A stretch of DNA of 64,000 bases from Acidobacteriota bacterium (GTDB taxonomy: Bacteria; Acidobacteriota; Vicinamibacteria; Vicinamibacterales; Vicinamibacteraceae), in contig JADLFL010000016.1 in the NCBI GenBank assembly GCA_020845575.1, forward strand, positions 62,001 to 126,000. The letters are read 5' to 3'. Under the pieces are notes generated by a model that saw only the letters and a list, made by a program, of their open reading frames with translations, searched no databases and had not been told where the DNA came from. This document shows, one piece after another, positions 7,866-15,160 of this stretch. The translations under genes and the position numbers were made by a program. Each line of letters begins with the position of its first letter. Position 1 is the stretch's first letter.

Positions 7866-8323
7866 TGCGGTACCTGCTCGATGCGAACGCCGTCATAGCC
7901 CTGCTCAACGACTCGACCTCACCGATCGCGCGACGGATACGACGGTACGTGCCGAGGGACTTCGGCGTGCCCGCAGTGGTGATCCACGAGCTGTACTACG
8001 GCGCGTTCAAGAGCCAGCGCGTCGAGAAGAACGTTGCGCGAGTGGACGGACTCCAGTTCCCCGTGCTGGAATTCGATCAGGAGGACGCCCGGCACGCGGG
8101 AGAGATCCGTGCTCAGCTTGCAGCAAAGGGGACGCCGATTGGTCCCTATGACGTACTGATCGCGGGGCAGGCCAAGGCTCGCGAATTGACCCTCGTCACG
8201 AACAACACGACGGAGTTCACGCGCGTGTCGGGACTGAAAGTCGAAGACTGGGCCGGCACGACGTCATCGACGGCACGCTCGCCCAGGGGATCGAAGTCCC
8301 GCACGAAATCCAGCCCGCAGTGA
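7865..8323 (+). CDS. vapC: PIN-domain ribonuclease toxin VapC
   Basis: This 152-residue protein begins MRYLLDANAVIALLND, with the first PIN-domain aspartate at position 6. A conserved glutamate follows in VIHELYYGA, then YDVLIAGQAKARELTLVTNNTTEF with the later acidic residues, and GLKVEDW. VapC toxins are Mg-dependent endoribonucleases that typically cut tRNA or rRNA and are held inactive by VapB. Family members normally end a few residues after VEDW. Here about 22 further residues rich in Ser, Arg and Lys follow (from AGTTSSTARS to the stop), suggesting that the original stop was lost and translation runs into former non-coding DNA. Whether the toxin is still active is open. Confidence 0.88.
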   Translation: MRYLLDANAVIALLNDSTSPIARRIRRYVPRDFGVPAVVIHELYYGAFKSQRVEKNVARVDGLQFPVLEFDQEDARHAGEIRAQLAAKGTPIGPYDVLIAGQAKARELTLVTNNTTEFTRVSGLKVEDWAGTTSSTARSPRGSKSRTKSSPQ

Positions 8324-8460
8324 CATCCCGTCCCGCGCTGGTTGTTTTGAGTGGTTGTGCCTCCGGGCATCGAGAGGCCCATGTCGACCTAGGGGGGCGA
8401 TTCCCGTTTGCGGTCAGCCCTGGTGCCTTCCGCAAGTCGTTGTGAAATTGAGGGAGAGTT

Positions 8461-8541
8461 GTGGTGAGCCGCATTTGCGCGAGTTGGAACCGGCTGGACG
8501 GGTGGTTGCGGCAGGTGGAGGCGTTGAGAAGGGTCGCATAG
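8461..8541 (+). CDS. 26-codon micro-ORF, copy 2 (unknown function)
   Basis: The frame reads VVSRICASWN, then RLDGWLRQVEALRRVA and TAG. AGGGAGAG at 8451-8458 is a good ribosome-binding site, 5 bases before GTG 8464; GTG 8461 is the alternative. An in-frame TGA at 8449-8451 closes the frame upstream, so this copy is not the tail of a longer ORF here. It is the partner of the copy at 7468-7548 and lies 45 bp before the AbiEi-like antitoxin gene. Its dedicated Shine-Dalgarno, fixed length and synonymous divergence from copy 1 argue for a translated small protein or leader peptide. No function can be assigned. Confidence 0.5.
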   Translation: MVSRICASWNRLDGWLRQVEALRRVA

Positions 8542-8553
8542 TAGCCGAGTGAC

Positions 8554-8580
8554 GACAGAAAAACGTGCTATATTTCTGTC
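8554..8580. promoter_or_regulatory. Inverted repeat over the abiE promoter
   Basis: GACAGAAA at 8554-8561 and TTTCTGTC at 8573-8580 are perfect 8-bp inverted arms separated by 11 bp. A TATATT -10-like hexamer at 8569-8574 lies between and overlaps the right arm. The antitoxin ATG is 6 bp further on. AbiEi-type antitoxins are known to bind inverted repeats in their own promoter with their N-terminal wHTH, so this is the likely autoregulatory operator. No clear ribosome-binding site fits between arm and ATG, so the mRNA may be nearly leaderless. Confidence 0.65.
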
Positions 8581-8586
8581 AACACT

Positions 8587-9207
8587 ATGGGCAAGCAGGC
8601 CGCTTCCGTGGACTCGCAGGTGCTGGCGAGGATTCACCGGCAGGGGCCGGGGACCGTCTTCACTCCCGCCGACTTCGCCGATCTCGGTCCGCGCAACGCC
8701 GTGGATCTGGCCCTGAGCCGGAACGCGCGCGCGGGCGCCATCCGCAAGCTCGCTCGCGGCGTCTACGACCTGCCACGCCGTGACAAGCGCCTCGGCGACC
8801 TGTCGCCCTCTCCGGACGATATTGCGTCGGCCCTAGCCGGGCGTGACGCCGCACGGCTCCAGGCGAGCGGAGCACACGCCGCCAATCTGCTCGGCCTGTC
8901 GGACCAGGTGCCCGTGCGGCTCACGTTCCTGACCGATGGCCGGTCACGCCGGGTACAGCTCGGCCGACAGCAGATCATCCTGAAGCACACCACGCCGCGC
9001 CAGATGGCGACGGCCGGGCGCATCAGCGGCACCGTCATTCAGGCGCTGCGCTGGCTCGGCCAGGACCACGTCGACGACCGAGTGGTGGCGAAACTTCGGC
9101 GCCGGTTGTCCGGCGCCGACAAGCGGCAGCTTCAGCAGGATCTCCGGTACGCGCCGACGTGGGTGGCCGATGTCATGCGTACGATCGCGGCCCCGTCGGT
9201 GCAGTGA
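8587..9207 (+). CDS. AbiEi-family antitoxin (DUF6088) of a type IV toxin-antitoxin module
   Basis: This 206-residue protein has an N-terminal winged-helix region (VLARIHRQGPGTVFTPADFADLG...AVDLALSRNARAGAIRKLARGVYDLPR). This is the hallmark of DUF6088/AbiEi antitoxins, which combine a DNA-binding wHTH with a C-terminal domain that counteracts the toxin enzymatically rather than by binding. The C-terminal part includes ALAGRDAARLQASGAHAANLLGLSDQVPVRLTFLTDG, also typical. ATG 8587 directly follows the inverted repeat. Its stop overlaps the ATG of the downstream AbiEii-like gene (TGATG at 9205-9209). The pair acts in abortive phage infection in studied systems. Confidence 0.88.
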   Translation: MGKQAASVDSQVLARIHRQGPGTVFTPADFADLGPRNAVDLALSRNARAGAIRKLARGVYDLPRRDKRLGDLSPSPDDIASALAGRDAARLQASGAHAANLLGLSDQVPVRLTFLTDGRSRRVQLGRQQIILKHTTPRQMATAGRISGTVIQALRWLGQDHVDDRVVAKLRRRLSGADKRQLQQDLRYAPTWVADVMRTIAAPSVQ

Positions 9208-10268
9208 TGGACGCCTTCCTGACGCAGCCCGTCGAACGCCAGCGCGTGCTCTTCGAAGAGGCCGCCCGGCGCCTCGGGCTCAGTGCCGGCAGCGTGGAGA
9301 AGGACATGTGGGTGTGTTGGACACTCCGAGCGCTGTTTCAGCTGCCATCGTCCGGCCCGCATCTGACGTTCAAGGGCGGCACGTCGCTCTCGAAGGGCTG
9401 GAAGCTGATCGAGCGCTTCTCCGAGGACATCGACGTCGTCATCGATCGCGAGTTCCTCGGATTCGGCGGTGCCGATGCTCCCGAAGATGCTCCCAGCAAC
9501 AAGCAGCGGGTGAAACGCCTCGAAGCACTCATGCTCGCGGCGCAGCACCACATCCGCGACATGCTCGGCCCGTCGCTTGAGCAGGAGATCCGGCGCCTGC
9601 TGCCGTCAACGGACCTCTGGAAGCTCGAATCCGATGCCGACGATCCTGACGGCCAGACGCTGCTGTTCCACTACCCGCCGGCCACGGGAGCCACCGCATA
9701 CGTCCGGCCGGTCGTGAAAATCGAGCTTGGCGCCCGGTCCGACACCGAGCCGTCCGCCGTGCCGGAGATCACGCCGTACGTAGCTGACGTCTTCCCCGAC
9801 GAGGTCCAAGACTCGCGGTTCAGCGTGCGCGCCGTCGCGCCTGAGCGGACATTCTGGGAGAAGGCTGCACTGCTCCACGAGGAGACGTATCGCGAGGGCG
9901 GTGCCGCGCCGAAGGCCCGCCTCGCGCGGCACTACTACGACCTCTGGTGCCTGATCACGCGCGGCGCTGCCGAACGCGCAGCCCGCGACACCAACCTGTT
10001 CGCCCGCGTGGCGGCCCACCGCGCTGTGTTCTTCCGCCGCAGTCGAGACGCACAGGCGTCCTTCAAGTCGGGTTCACTCCGGCTTGTGCCGGCCGACGAC
10101 CGCCGCGCCCAGTGGCAACGCGACTACGATGCCATGCGGGAATCGATGTTCTTCGGCGAAGCGCCTGGATTCGACGAGATCATCGAGGTTGTTCGTGCGT
10201 TCGAGGCGACCTTCAACGCGTCCTCGGCCCGTGACTCCAATCACGCGTCTCCCCTCGACTCGGCGTGA
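9207..10268 (+). CDS. AbiEii/AbiGii-family nucleotidyltransferase toxin
   Basis: From ATG 9207 the product is 353 residues. It carries the AbiEii signature HLTFKGGTSLSKGWKLIERFSEDIDVVID: the GGTSLSK phosphate loop followed by the SEDID metal-binding acids of the DNA polymerase beta-like nucleotidyltransferase fold. A later conserved block, PERTFWEKAALLHEE...RLARHYYDLWCL, is also typical. In characterised members the toxin adds nucleotides to tRNA or otherwise blocks translation and is countered by AbiEi. Coupling to the antitoxin by a 1-base stop/start overlap supports one operon. All catalytic motifs appear intact. The 3' end overlaps the tail of a minus-strand remnant by 28 bp. Confidence 0.88.
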   Translation: MDAFLTQPVERQRVLFEEAARRLGLSAGSVEKDMWVCWTLRALFQLPSSGPHLTFKGGTSLSKGWKLIERFSEDIDVVIDREFLGFGGADAPEDAPSNKQRVKRLEALMLAAQHHIRDMLGPSLEQEIRRLLPSTDLWKLESDADDPDGQTLLFHYPPATGATAYVRPVVKIELGARSDTEPSAVPEITPYVADVFPDEVQDSRFSVRAVAPERTFWEKAALLHEETYREGGAAPKARLARHYYDLWCLITRGAAERAARDTNLFARVAAHRAVFFRRSRDAQASFKSGSLRLVPADDRRAQWQRDYDAMRESMFFGEAPGFDEIIEVVRAFEATFNASSARDSNHASPLDSA

Positions 10269-10660
10269 AGTCGGCACCGCGCGAGCCAGCGAATCAGTCC
10301 GGGGAATGGTAAGGCACGCTGAGCCTCTTCACTTGCCATGCTCGGGCTCAGGTCAGCAAGGAACCGAGTCTGCTCCACGAAGCGATTGGCCGTCTTCACG
10401 GGGATCAAACGTCGCTCCCGCACACGCACCGCTAGGTCCGCCAGGGACGACGGCGAAACGTCGGTCATCGTGACACCCTGTAAGGCAATCGGCGACGACC
10501 TCAGCCCCTTTGGATGGCCCGACGCGCGGAGCACGGCGGCAAGGAGGCTATTGTAGCTAGCGCCGGCCCAGGTCACGAGAGTATCGCCCCGCAGCCGCCA
10601 AATCGTCGGGTCTTCACCACGCAACGCGGCCATCGCCCAGACGACCTGACGCGACAACCC
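10241..10660 (-). pseudogene. Minus-strand remnant, possibly the C-terminus of a helicase-type protein
   Basis: The frame runs VVWAMAALRGEDPTIWRLRG, DTLVTWAGASYNSLLAAVLR, ASGHPKGLRSSPIALQG and MTDVSPSSLADLAVRV, then about 55 more residues to a stop at 10241. The hydrophobic 'TWAG...N.LLA.LLR' pattern followed by 'S.IAL.....SP..L..L' resembles the distal part of Lhr-like or DEAD/DEAH helicases, but this is weak. Upstream of about 10660 the frame enters recombinase DNA on the other strand, so no intact N-terminus exists. A separate 75-aa protein starting at ATG 10468 is an alternative reading. It probably is debris of a mobile or defence cargo gene. Confidence 0.3.
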
Positions 10661-10669
10661 GGGGCCTCT

Positions 10670-11349
10670 CTGAACCATCCGGACTTCCCGCTCCGCGGCT
10701 TCGTGCGCTGCGACGTGTGCGGCCGGCCTCTGACCGGGAGCTGGTCGAAGGGCCGGAATGGTCACTACGCGTACTACCACTGCCAGAAGCAGTGCCGCGC
10801 GGTCAACGTCAGCAAGGCTGTGCTCGAAGGCACGTTCGTGGACGAACTGGAACTGCTTCAGCCGACGCCCGCCTACATGCGGATGGTCAAGGACCGCATC
10901 CTCTACGTGTGGGAGCAGGAGCGCGCCGAGGCGCATGACCGGACGGCGGAGCAGGAGCGGCGGCTGAAGGCCATCCAGCAGAAGCTCGATCGGCTGGACG
11001 AGGCATTCCTGTACTCGGAGTCGATCGACGTCACTACGCCCGCCAGCGCGACAAGCTGCGCGAGGAGCTGACGCTGGCCCAGATCGACCACCACGCCGAC
11101 GCCACGGACGAACTCGACGTACAGGGCATCCTGGCGTTCGCGGAACGCATCCTGCCGCGCGCGTCAGACCTCTGGGTACAGGCCTCGCTCGACTACAAGC
11201 AGCGGCTGCAACTGCTGTTCTTTCCGGAAGGTGTCGCGTACGACGGCAATCGGTTCAATCGAACCGCCGTAACCGCACCGCTTTTCAACTACTTGGAGCT
11301 CGGCGAGACTGCCGATGAAAGAGTGGTGAGCCGGGAAGGAATCGACCAC
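10670..11349 (+). pseudogene. Serine recombinase remnant: zinc-ribbon and C-terminal region, frameshifted
   Basis: The frame contains NHPDFPLRGFVRCDVCGRPL, the recombinase zinc-ribbon domain of large serine recombinases, with CDVC and a second cysteine pair at HCQKQC. A coiled-coil segment follows (QERRLKAIQQKLDRLDEAFLY). The N-terminal resolvase catalytic domain is missing. Near 11030 the reading shifts by one base: SESID in the first frame continues as HYARQRDKLREELTLAQID in the next, then LWVQASLDYKQRLQLLFFPEGV and TAPLFNYLEL. The gene is therefore both truncated and frameshifted. Its 3' end runs into a duplicated fragment of tRNA-Lys, as expected for an integrase next to its attachment site. 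Confidence 0.8.
11327..11345. repeat. Direct repeat of the tRNA-Lys 3' end (attachment-site-like)
   Basis: TGAGCCGGGAAGGAATCGA here is identical to 11423-11441, the discriminator, acceptor 3' strand and half of the T arm of tRNA-Lys. The two copies are 96 bp apart. A duplicated tRNA 3' end beside a serine-recombinase remnant is the classic trace of an integrative element. A second interpretation is given in the findings, because two other tRNA genes here show similar duplications. Confidence 0.7.
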
Positions 11350-11422
11350 GAGGCGAGGTCGAAGACCGGAGCCGAATGGCTGATGAATTCCTGGCGAAAT
11401 TTCCCGAGCGTAGCGAGGGATA

Positions 11423-11495
11423 TGAGCCGGGAAGGAATCGAACCTTCAACCCGCAGATTAAGAGTCTGCTGCTCTGCCAATTGAGCTACCGGCCC
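11423..11495 (-). tRNA. tRNA-Lys(CTT)
   Basis: Read on the minus strand, the gene starts GGGCCGGTAGCTCAATTGG and folds as a cloverleaf. The acceptor stem is GGGCCGG with CCGGCTC, including one G-U pair. The anticodon loop is CTCTTAA, giving anticodon CTT. The T arm is GAAGGTTCGATTCCTTC and the discriminator is A. CCA is not encoded. A short copy of its 3' end lies 96 bp downstream at 11327-11345. Confidence 0.95.
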
Positions 11496-11825
11496 ACACA
11501 GCGCCTCTCTTGAAGCAAGGCGCGACCCCGAACGATACCACAGATCCCCCATCGCGTCCCAATCACCGCATCTCGTGTCGCCGGAACGCGAAAGCGCGAC
11601 AGGTGTTCACTTCTGATGCAGGTGAGCACACCCTGCACGCCACGCCGGGTGGTGAGATTCGCGGAGTGGCGCGCGCGGGCTCGTGCATTCGTGCCGTTCC
11701 GGCCGCATTTCCCGTCGCGTCGTGGGCGCGGTTCAAGGTGATGCCGGTGGCAGGAGCCTTGCAGCCGCATGGGTCGTGATGCACGTGGTCACCCGTGCGC
11801 GATCGGCGGGCGCGGGCCACCATCC
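11496..11825. other. Gap between tRNA-Lys and the YtxH gene
   Basis: No gene is supported in this stretch of about 330 bp; short frames on both strands lack motifs or start signals. It must hold the tRNA-Lys promoter, reading leftward: TGGTATCGT on the minus strand (near 11534-11542) could be an extended -10. It must also hold the promoter of the gene at 11841. Confidence 0.35.
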
Positions 11826-11840
11826 AGGAGGACCAGTCAC

Positions 11841-12221
11841 ATGAACGACTCCATGCAGTGCCGCGACGGCATGCGCTCCACCAACGCGCTCCTCATCGGA
11901 CTCATGACCGGCGCCGCCGTGGGCGGTGCCCTCGCGCTGCTCTTTGCGCCTCGGCAGGGCAGCGAGATCCGACACGACCTCGCGTCTGGCGCGCAGCGCG
12001 CCGGGCGACGACTGCGCGACGGCTACGACACCGTCTGCAGTACCGTGCGCGAGCGTGGACAGCAGCTCTCCGACCGCGTTCACGACTTCAAGGACGATGT
12101 GAGTGCCCATGTCGGTGATGCCGCGCGGTCGGCGGAAGAGGCGGTCGACGCCGCGGCGTCTGCCGCAACGCGTACCGCCAGGCGTGTGCGGCACGCGGTC
12201 GAAGACGCGACACGCGCGTAG
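11841..12221 (+). CDS. YtxH-domain small membrane-anchored protein
   Basis: The ATG at 11841 is preceded by AGGAGG at 11826-11831, giving 126 residues. One membrane segment (STNALLIGLMTGAAVGGALALLFAP) is followed by RQGSEIRHDL, the YtxH/general stress signature (LLFAPxxGxExR). The rest is a long charged, Ala-rich helical region with repeated 'R.R..D..D.V...V..R' spacing, likely coiled coil. YtxH proteins are linked to general stress in Firmicutes; in Gram-negatives the role is not defined. The gene appears monocistronic. Confidence 0.75.
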   Translation: MNDSMQCRDGMRSTNALLIGLMTGAAVGGALALLFAPRQGSEIRHDLASGAQRAGRRLRDGYDTVCSTVRERGQQLSDRVHDFKDDVSAHVGDAARSAEEAVDAAASAATRTARRVRHAVEDATRA

Positions 12222-12234
12222 ACGCGCGGGACAG

Positions 12235-12273
12235 TGAGCCGTGAGCCGCAAGCGCTGAGTCCCGAGCCGCGAG
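12235..12273. repeat. Degenerate heptanucleotide tandem repeat
   Basis: Between the YtxH gene and the PQQ dehydrogenase the sequence can be read as heptamers TGAGCCG, TGAGCCG, CAAGCGC, TGAGTCC, CGAGCCG plus CGAG. The period is 7 and the copies are imperfect. It resembles the better conserved GGCAACC heptamer arrays at 37654, 59371 and 60191. Confidence 0.5.
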
Positions 12274-12295
12274 TTTCCGATCCATACTGCGCCTC

Positions 12296-14191
12296 GTGCG
12301 CTCAATCATCTGGCATGGGTTCGTCGCGGCGGGCGTGGCGTGCGGCATCACGGCAACTGTCTTCTCGCAATCGCCGGCCTCGTCGGGCGTCGACGACAGC
12401 GCGCGCTACAGTCCGCTCGCGGACATCGACCTCACGACCGTCGCGCGGCTCGCGCCGGCGTGGACGTACCACACCGGCGACTTCAGCGGCGGTCAGGGGC
12501 CCACGCCGAAGGGCCAGGTCCCCGGCGTCCAGACGCGTCCCATCGTGTCGCGCGGCACCGTTTACCTCACCACCCCGTCCAGCACCGTCTTCGCGCTCGA
12601 CGGCGAGACGGGTGCGTTGCAATGGCGGCACGACCCGCAGGCCGGCAAGGCGAAGCGCTGCTACGACTCGCATCGCGGCGTCGCGATCTGGCCCGCCATC
12701 GGCCACGACCGCGCGACGATGCGCACGATCTTCTCGGGAACGTGTGATGGCCGGCTGATCGCGATCGATGCCGCCTCGGGCACGCTTCGTCGCAGCTTCG
12801 GCACCGGTGGTGCGATCGACCTGCGGCCAGGCGTCGACGCGCGAGCGGGCGAATCCTACTCCATGACGTCGCCGCCCGTGATCTTTCGCGATCTCGTGAT
12901 CACCGGTGCGCAGGCACCTGAAGAGCGGCCGCAGGGGCCGGCCGGCGACATCCGCGCCTTCGACGTGCGCACAGGCAGGGAAGTGTGGCGCTTCCGGACC
13001 GTGCCGCGTCCGGGTGAATACGGTCACGAGACGTGGGCGCGCGATGGCTGGCAGCGCCGCACCGGCGTCAACGTGTGGTCGTCGATGGCGATCGATCACG
13101 ATCGTGGCCTGTTGTTCCTGCCGCTCGGATCGGCGGCGTACGACTTCTACGGCGGCGATCGCAAGGGGCGCAACCTCTTCGCCAATTCGCTCGTCGCCCT
13201 CGACGCGACCACGGGCGTGCGCCGCTGGCATCAGCAACTCGTGCATCACGACATCTGGGACTACGACCTCCCCGCGCAGCCGATCCTCACCGACATCCCG
13301 CGCAACGGGCGCACGGTGCCCGCGGTGATCCAGCTCACGAAGATGGGACTCGTCTTCGCGTTCGAGCGTGAGACGGGACTGCCCATCTATGGCATCGAGG
13401 AACGTGCGGTACCCAAAAGCGACGTCCCCGGCGAAGAGACGTCGCCGACGCAGCCCTTCCCGATCGCTCCAGCGCCTCTCGCGCGCACCACCCCGGTCAC
13501 CCGCGACGACCTCACACGCGTCACGCCCGAATCACGCGCGGAGTGCGAGCGGCTGTTCGACAGCGTGACGAGCGGCGGTCTCTACACGCCGCCAGGCCTC
13601 ACACCCACGTTGCTGTTCCCCGGAACGATGGGTGGCGCAACATGGTCGGGCGGTGCGGTGGACGCGGGCGCGTCGATGCTGGTCGTGAACACGAACGACG
13701 TCGGCGCGATCGCGCACATGGTGCCACCGCCGGCCGGCAGTCCGGTGCCGTACGTGCGCGGCGGCGCGCTCGGCGCGTACGGGCGCTTCTGGGACAGCCG
13801 GAAGCTGCCGTGCCAGGCACCACCATGGGGACGATTGAACGGGATCGATCTGCGCACGGGCACGATCGCGTGGCAGGTGCCGCTCGGCAACGTGCCCTCC
13901 CTCGAAGCACAAGGCATCACGGGGACAGGCACGCCGAACCTCGGAGGCGCCATCGTCACCGGCGGCGGGCTGGCGTTCATCGGCGGGGCGATCGACAGCC
14001 GGCTGCGTGCGTTCGACGTGGCGACGGGACGCGAGGTGTGGCGCGCCGACCTTCCTGCGAGCGCGCACGGCACGCCCGTCACGTATCGCGGCGCGAGCGG
14101 ACGTCAGTTCCTCGTGGTGGCGGCGGGCGGTGGTGGCAGGTTCTCGGTCGGCGCCATCTCCGACGCGGTGATCGCCTTCGCGCTGCGCTGA
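12296..14191 (+). CDS. Exported PQQ-dependent dehydrogenase (quinoprotein, glucose dehydrogenase type)
   Basis: The GTG start at 12296 gives 631 residues with a signal peptide (RSIIWHGFVAAGVACGITATVFSQ), so the enzyme is periplasmic. The mature part is an eight-bladed quinoprotein beta-propeller. Blade motifs such as GETGALQWRHDP, DVRTGREVWRFR, DATTGVRRWHQQ, DLRTGTIAWQVPLG and DVATGREVWRADLP are visible. The block LVHHDIWDYDLPAQPIL is characteristic of membrane-type glucose/quinate dehydrogenases (Gcd family), but the N-terminal membrane helices of Gcd are absent. It probably oxidises a sugar or alcohol and passes electrons to the respiratory chain; the substrate cannot be read. A paralogue lies at 32335. 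Its 3' end overlaps the convergent gene by 88 bp. Confidence 0.88.
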   Translation: MRSIIWHGFVAAGVACGITATVFSQSPASSGVDDSARYSPLADIDLTTVARLAPAWTYHTGDFSGGQGPTPKGQVPGVQTRPIVSRGTVYLTTPSSTVFALDGETGALQWRHDPQAGKAKRCYDSHRGVAIWPAIGHDRATMRTIFSGTCDGRLIAIDAASGTLRRSFGTGGAIDLRPGVDARAGESYSMTSPPVIFRDLVITGAQAPEERPQGPAGDIRAFDVRTGREVWRFRTVPRPGEYGHETWARDGWQRRTGVNVWSSMAIDHDRGLLFLPLGSAAYDFYGGDRKGRNLFANSLVALDATTGVRRWHQQLVHHDIWDYDLPAQPILTDIPRNGRTVPAVIQLTKMGLVFAFERETGLPIYGIEERAVPKSDVPGEETSPTQPFPIAPAPLARTTPVTRDDLTRVTPESRAECERLFDSVTSGGLYTPPGLTPTLLFPGTMGGATWSGGAVDAGASMLVVNTNDVGAIAHMVPPPAGSPVPYVRGGALGAYGRFWDSRKLPCQAPPWGRLNGIDLRTGTIAWQVPLGNVPSLEAQGITGTGTPNLGGAIVTGGGLAFIGGAIDSRLRAFDVATGREVWRADLPASAHGTPVTYRGASGRQFLVVAAGGGGRFSVGAISDAVIAFALR

Positions 14192-14994
14192 CGCGCGCGC
14201 GCGGCGCTCGCTTCGTCGAGGCCCCGCGTCGCGCGGAACCACGGCCATCGTCCGCTGGCGAGGTTCGCCATGGCGCGATTGGGCGTGAAGAACGAGCGAT
14301 ACACGGCGCGCAGCGCGCGCTTGTCCGTGCTGCGTTCGAGCCGCCTGATGAGGTGCTGATCGATCGCGTCCTCGGCGACGATCATCGCGAGGCCGCCGAC
14401 GGGCGTCGTCACGTAGTCGGTCCACCCCACGGTGCGCGGGTCGAGGCCCACGTTGCCGATCGACGCTTCGCTGTACGGACCGATCTCGAACTGCGTGCTG
14501 TAGACGGCGCTCCACGCGAAGGCGCGCGCACGGCTCGTCCAGTACTTCTTCGAGAGCCCGAGTTGCACGTGCTCGGCGCCGGGATCGTTGTGGATCCACA
14601 CCCAGCCGGACGTGGCGCCCTGCGCGGGATGGCCGAGGTAGTTCACGAGCCAGCCGTCGCCGTCTTCCCACGTGCGCGGCAGGCGGATCGACTCGCGATA
14701 GTCCTTCAGGAACGGCCCGCCGAGTTCGCGGCGTGTCTTGGTCTGGAACGCGATGCGCACGCCGTGCTGCATCGACAGCAGGCGGAATGAATCGCCGACC
14801 GCACCCAGCACGTTGGCGCGACGGCCGTCGTGCGGCTGCGAGAACGGGTCGCGCGACGCCTGATCGTTGTCGCCGAGATCCGACAGCGCGTCGAGCAGGC
14901 TCGTCGTGTCCTGGCTGTGTGCGTCGCGCACGGCGGAGCCCGTGAGCAGGAGACACGCAGCCGCGATCACGCCGCTCCGACGGAGGCGCGACAT
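14104..14994 (-). CDS. Exported protein of unknown function
   Basis: From ATG 14994 the product is 296 residues with a clear signal peptide (RLRRSGVIAAACLLLTGSAVRDAHSQ). In-frame starts at 15033 and 15057 exist but place a long polar stretch before it. The mature protein has blocks typical of an outer-membrane-associated or periplasmic protein: DGDGWLVNYLGHPAQGATSGWVWIHN, SAVYSTQFEIGPYSEASIGNVG and a Pro-rich end. The family is not recognised with confidence. It lies 70 bp downstream of tRNA-Arg(TCG) and could share its transcript. Its last 88 bp overlap the end of the PQQ dehydrogenase gene, unusual for two well-formed genes, so the exact 3' extent deserves care. Confidence 0.6.
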   Translation of the reverse strand: MSRLRRSGVIAAACLLLTGSAVRDAHSQDTTSLLDALSDLGDNDQASRDPFSQPHDGRRANVLGAVGDSFRLLSMQHGVRIAFQTKTRRELGGPFLKDYRESIRLPRTWEDGDGWLVNYLGHPAQGATSGWVWIHNDPGAEHVQLGLSKKYWTSRARAFAWSAVYSTQFEIGPYSEASIGNVGLDPRTVGWTDYVTTPVGGLAMIVAEDAIDQHLIRRLERSTDKRALRAVYRSFFTPNRAMANLASGRWPWFRATRGLDEASAARARQRSAKAITASEMAPTENLPPPPAATTRN

Positions 14995-15064
14995 CGCGGA
15001 CCGGGACGGAGAGGTACTCGTGATTCTGAACATCGCGGTCTGAACGTGGTGCGGCACCGAGTGG

Positions 15065-15138
<74 letters not shown>

Positions 15139-15160
15139 GCAGACCGTTCATCGTAGCACG

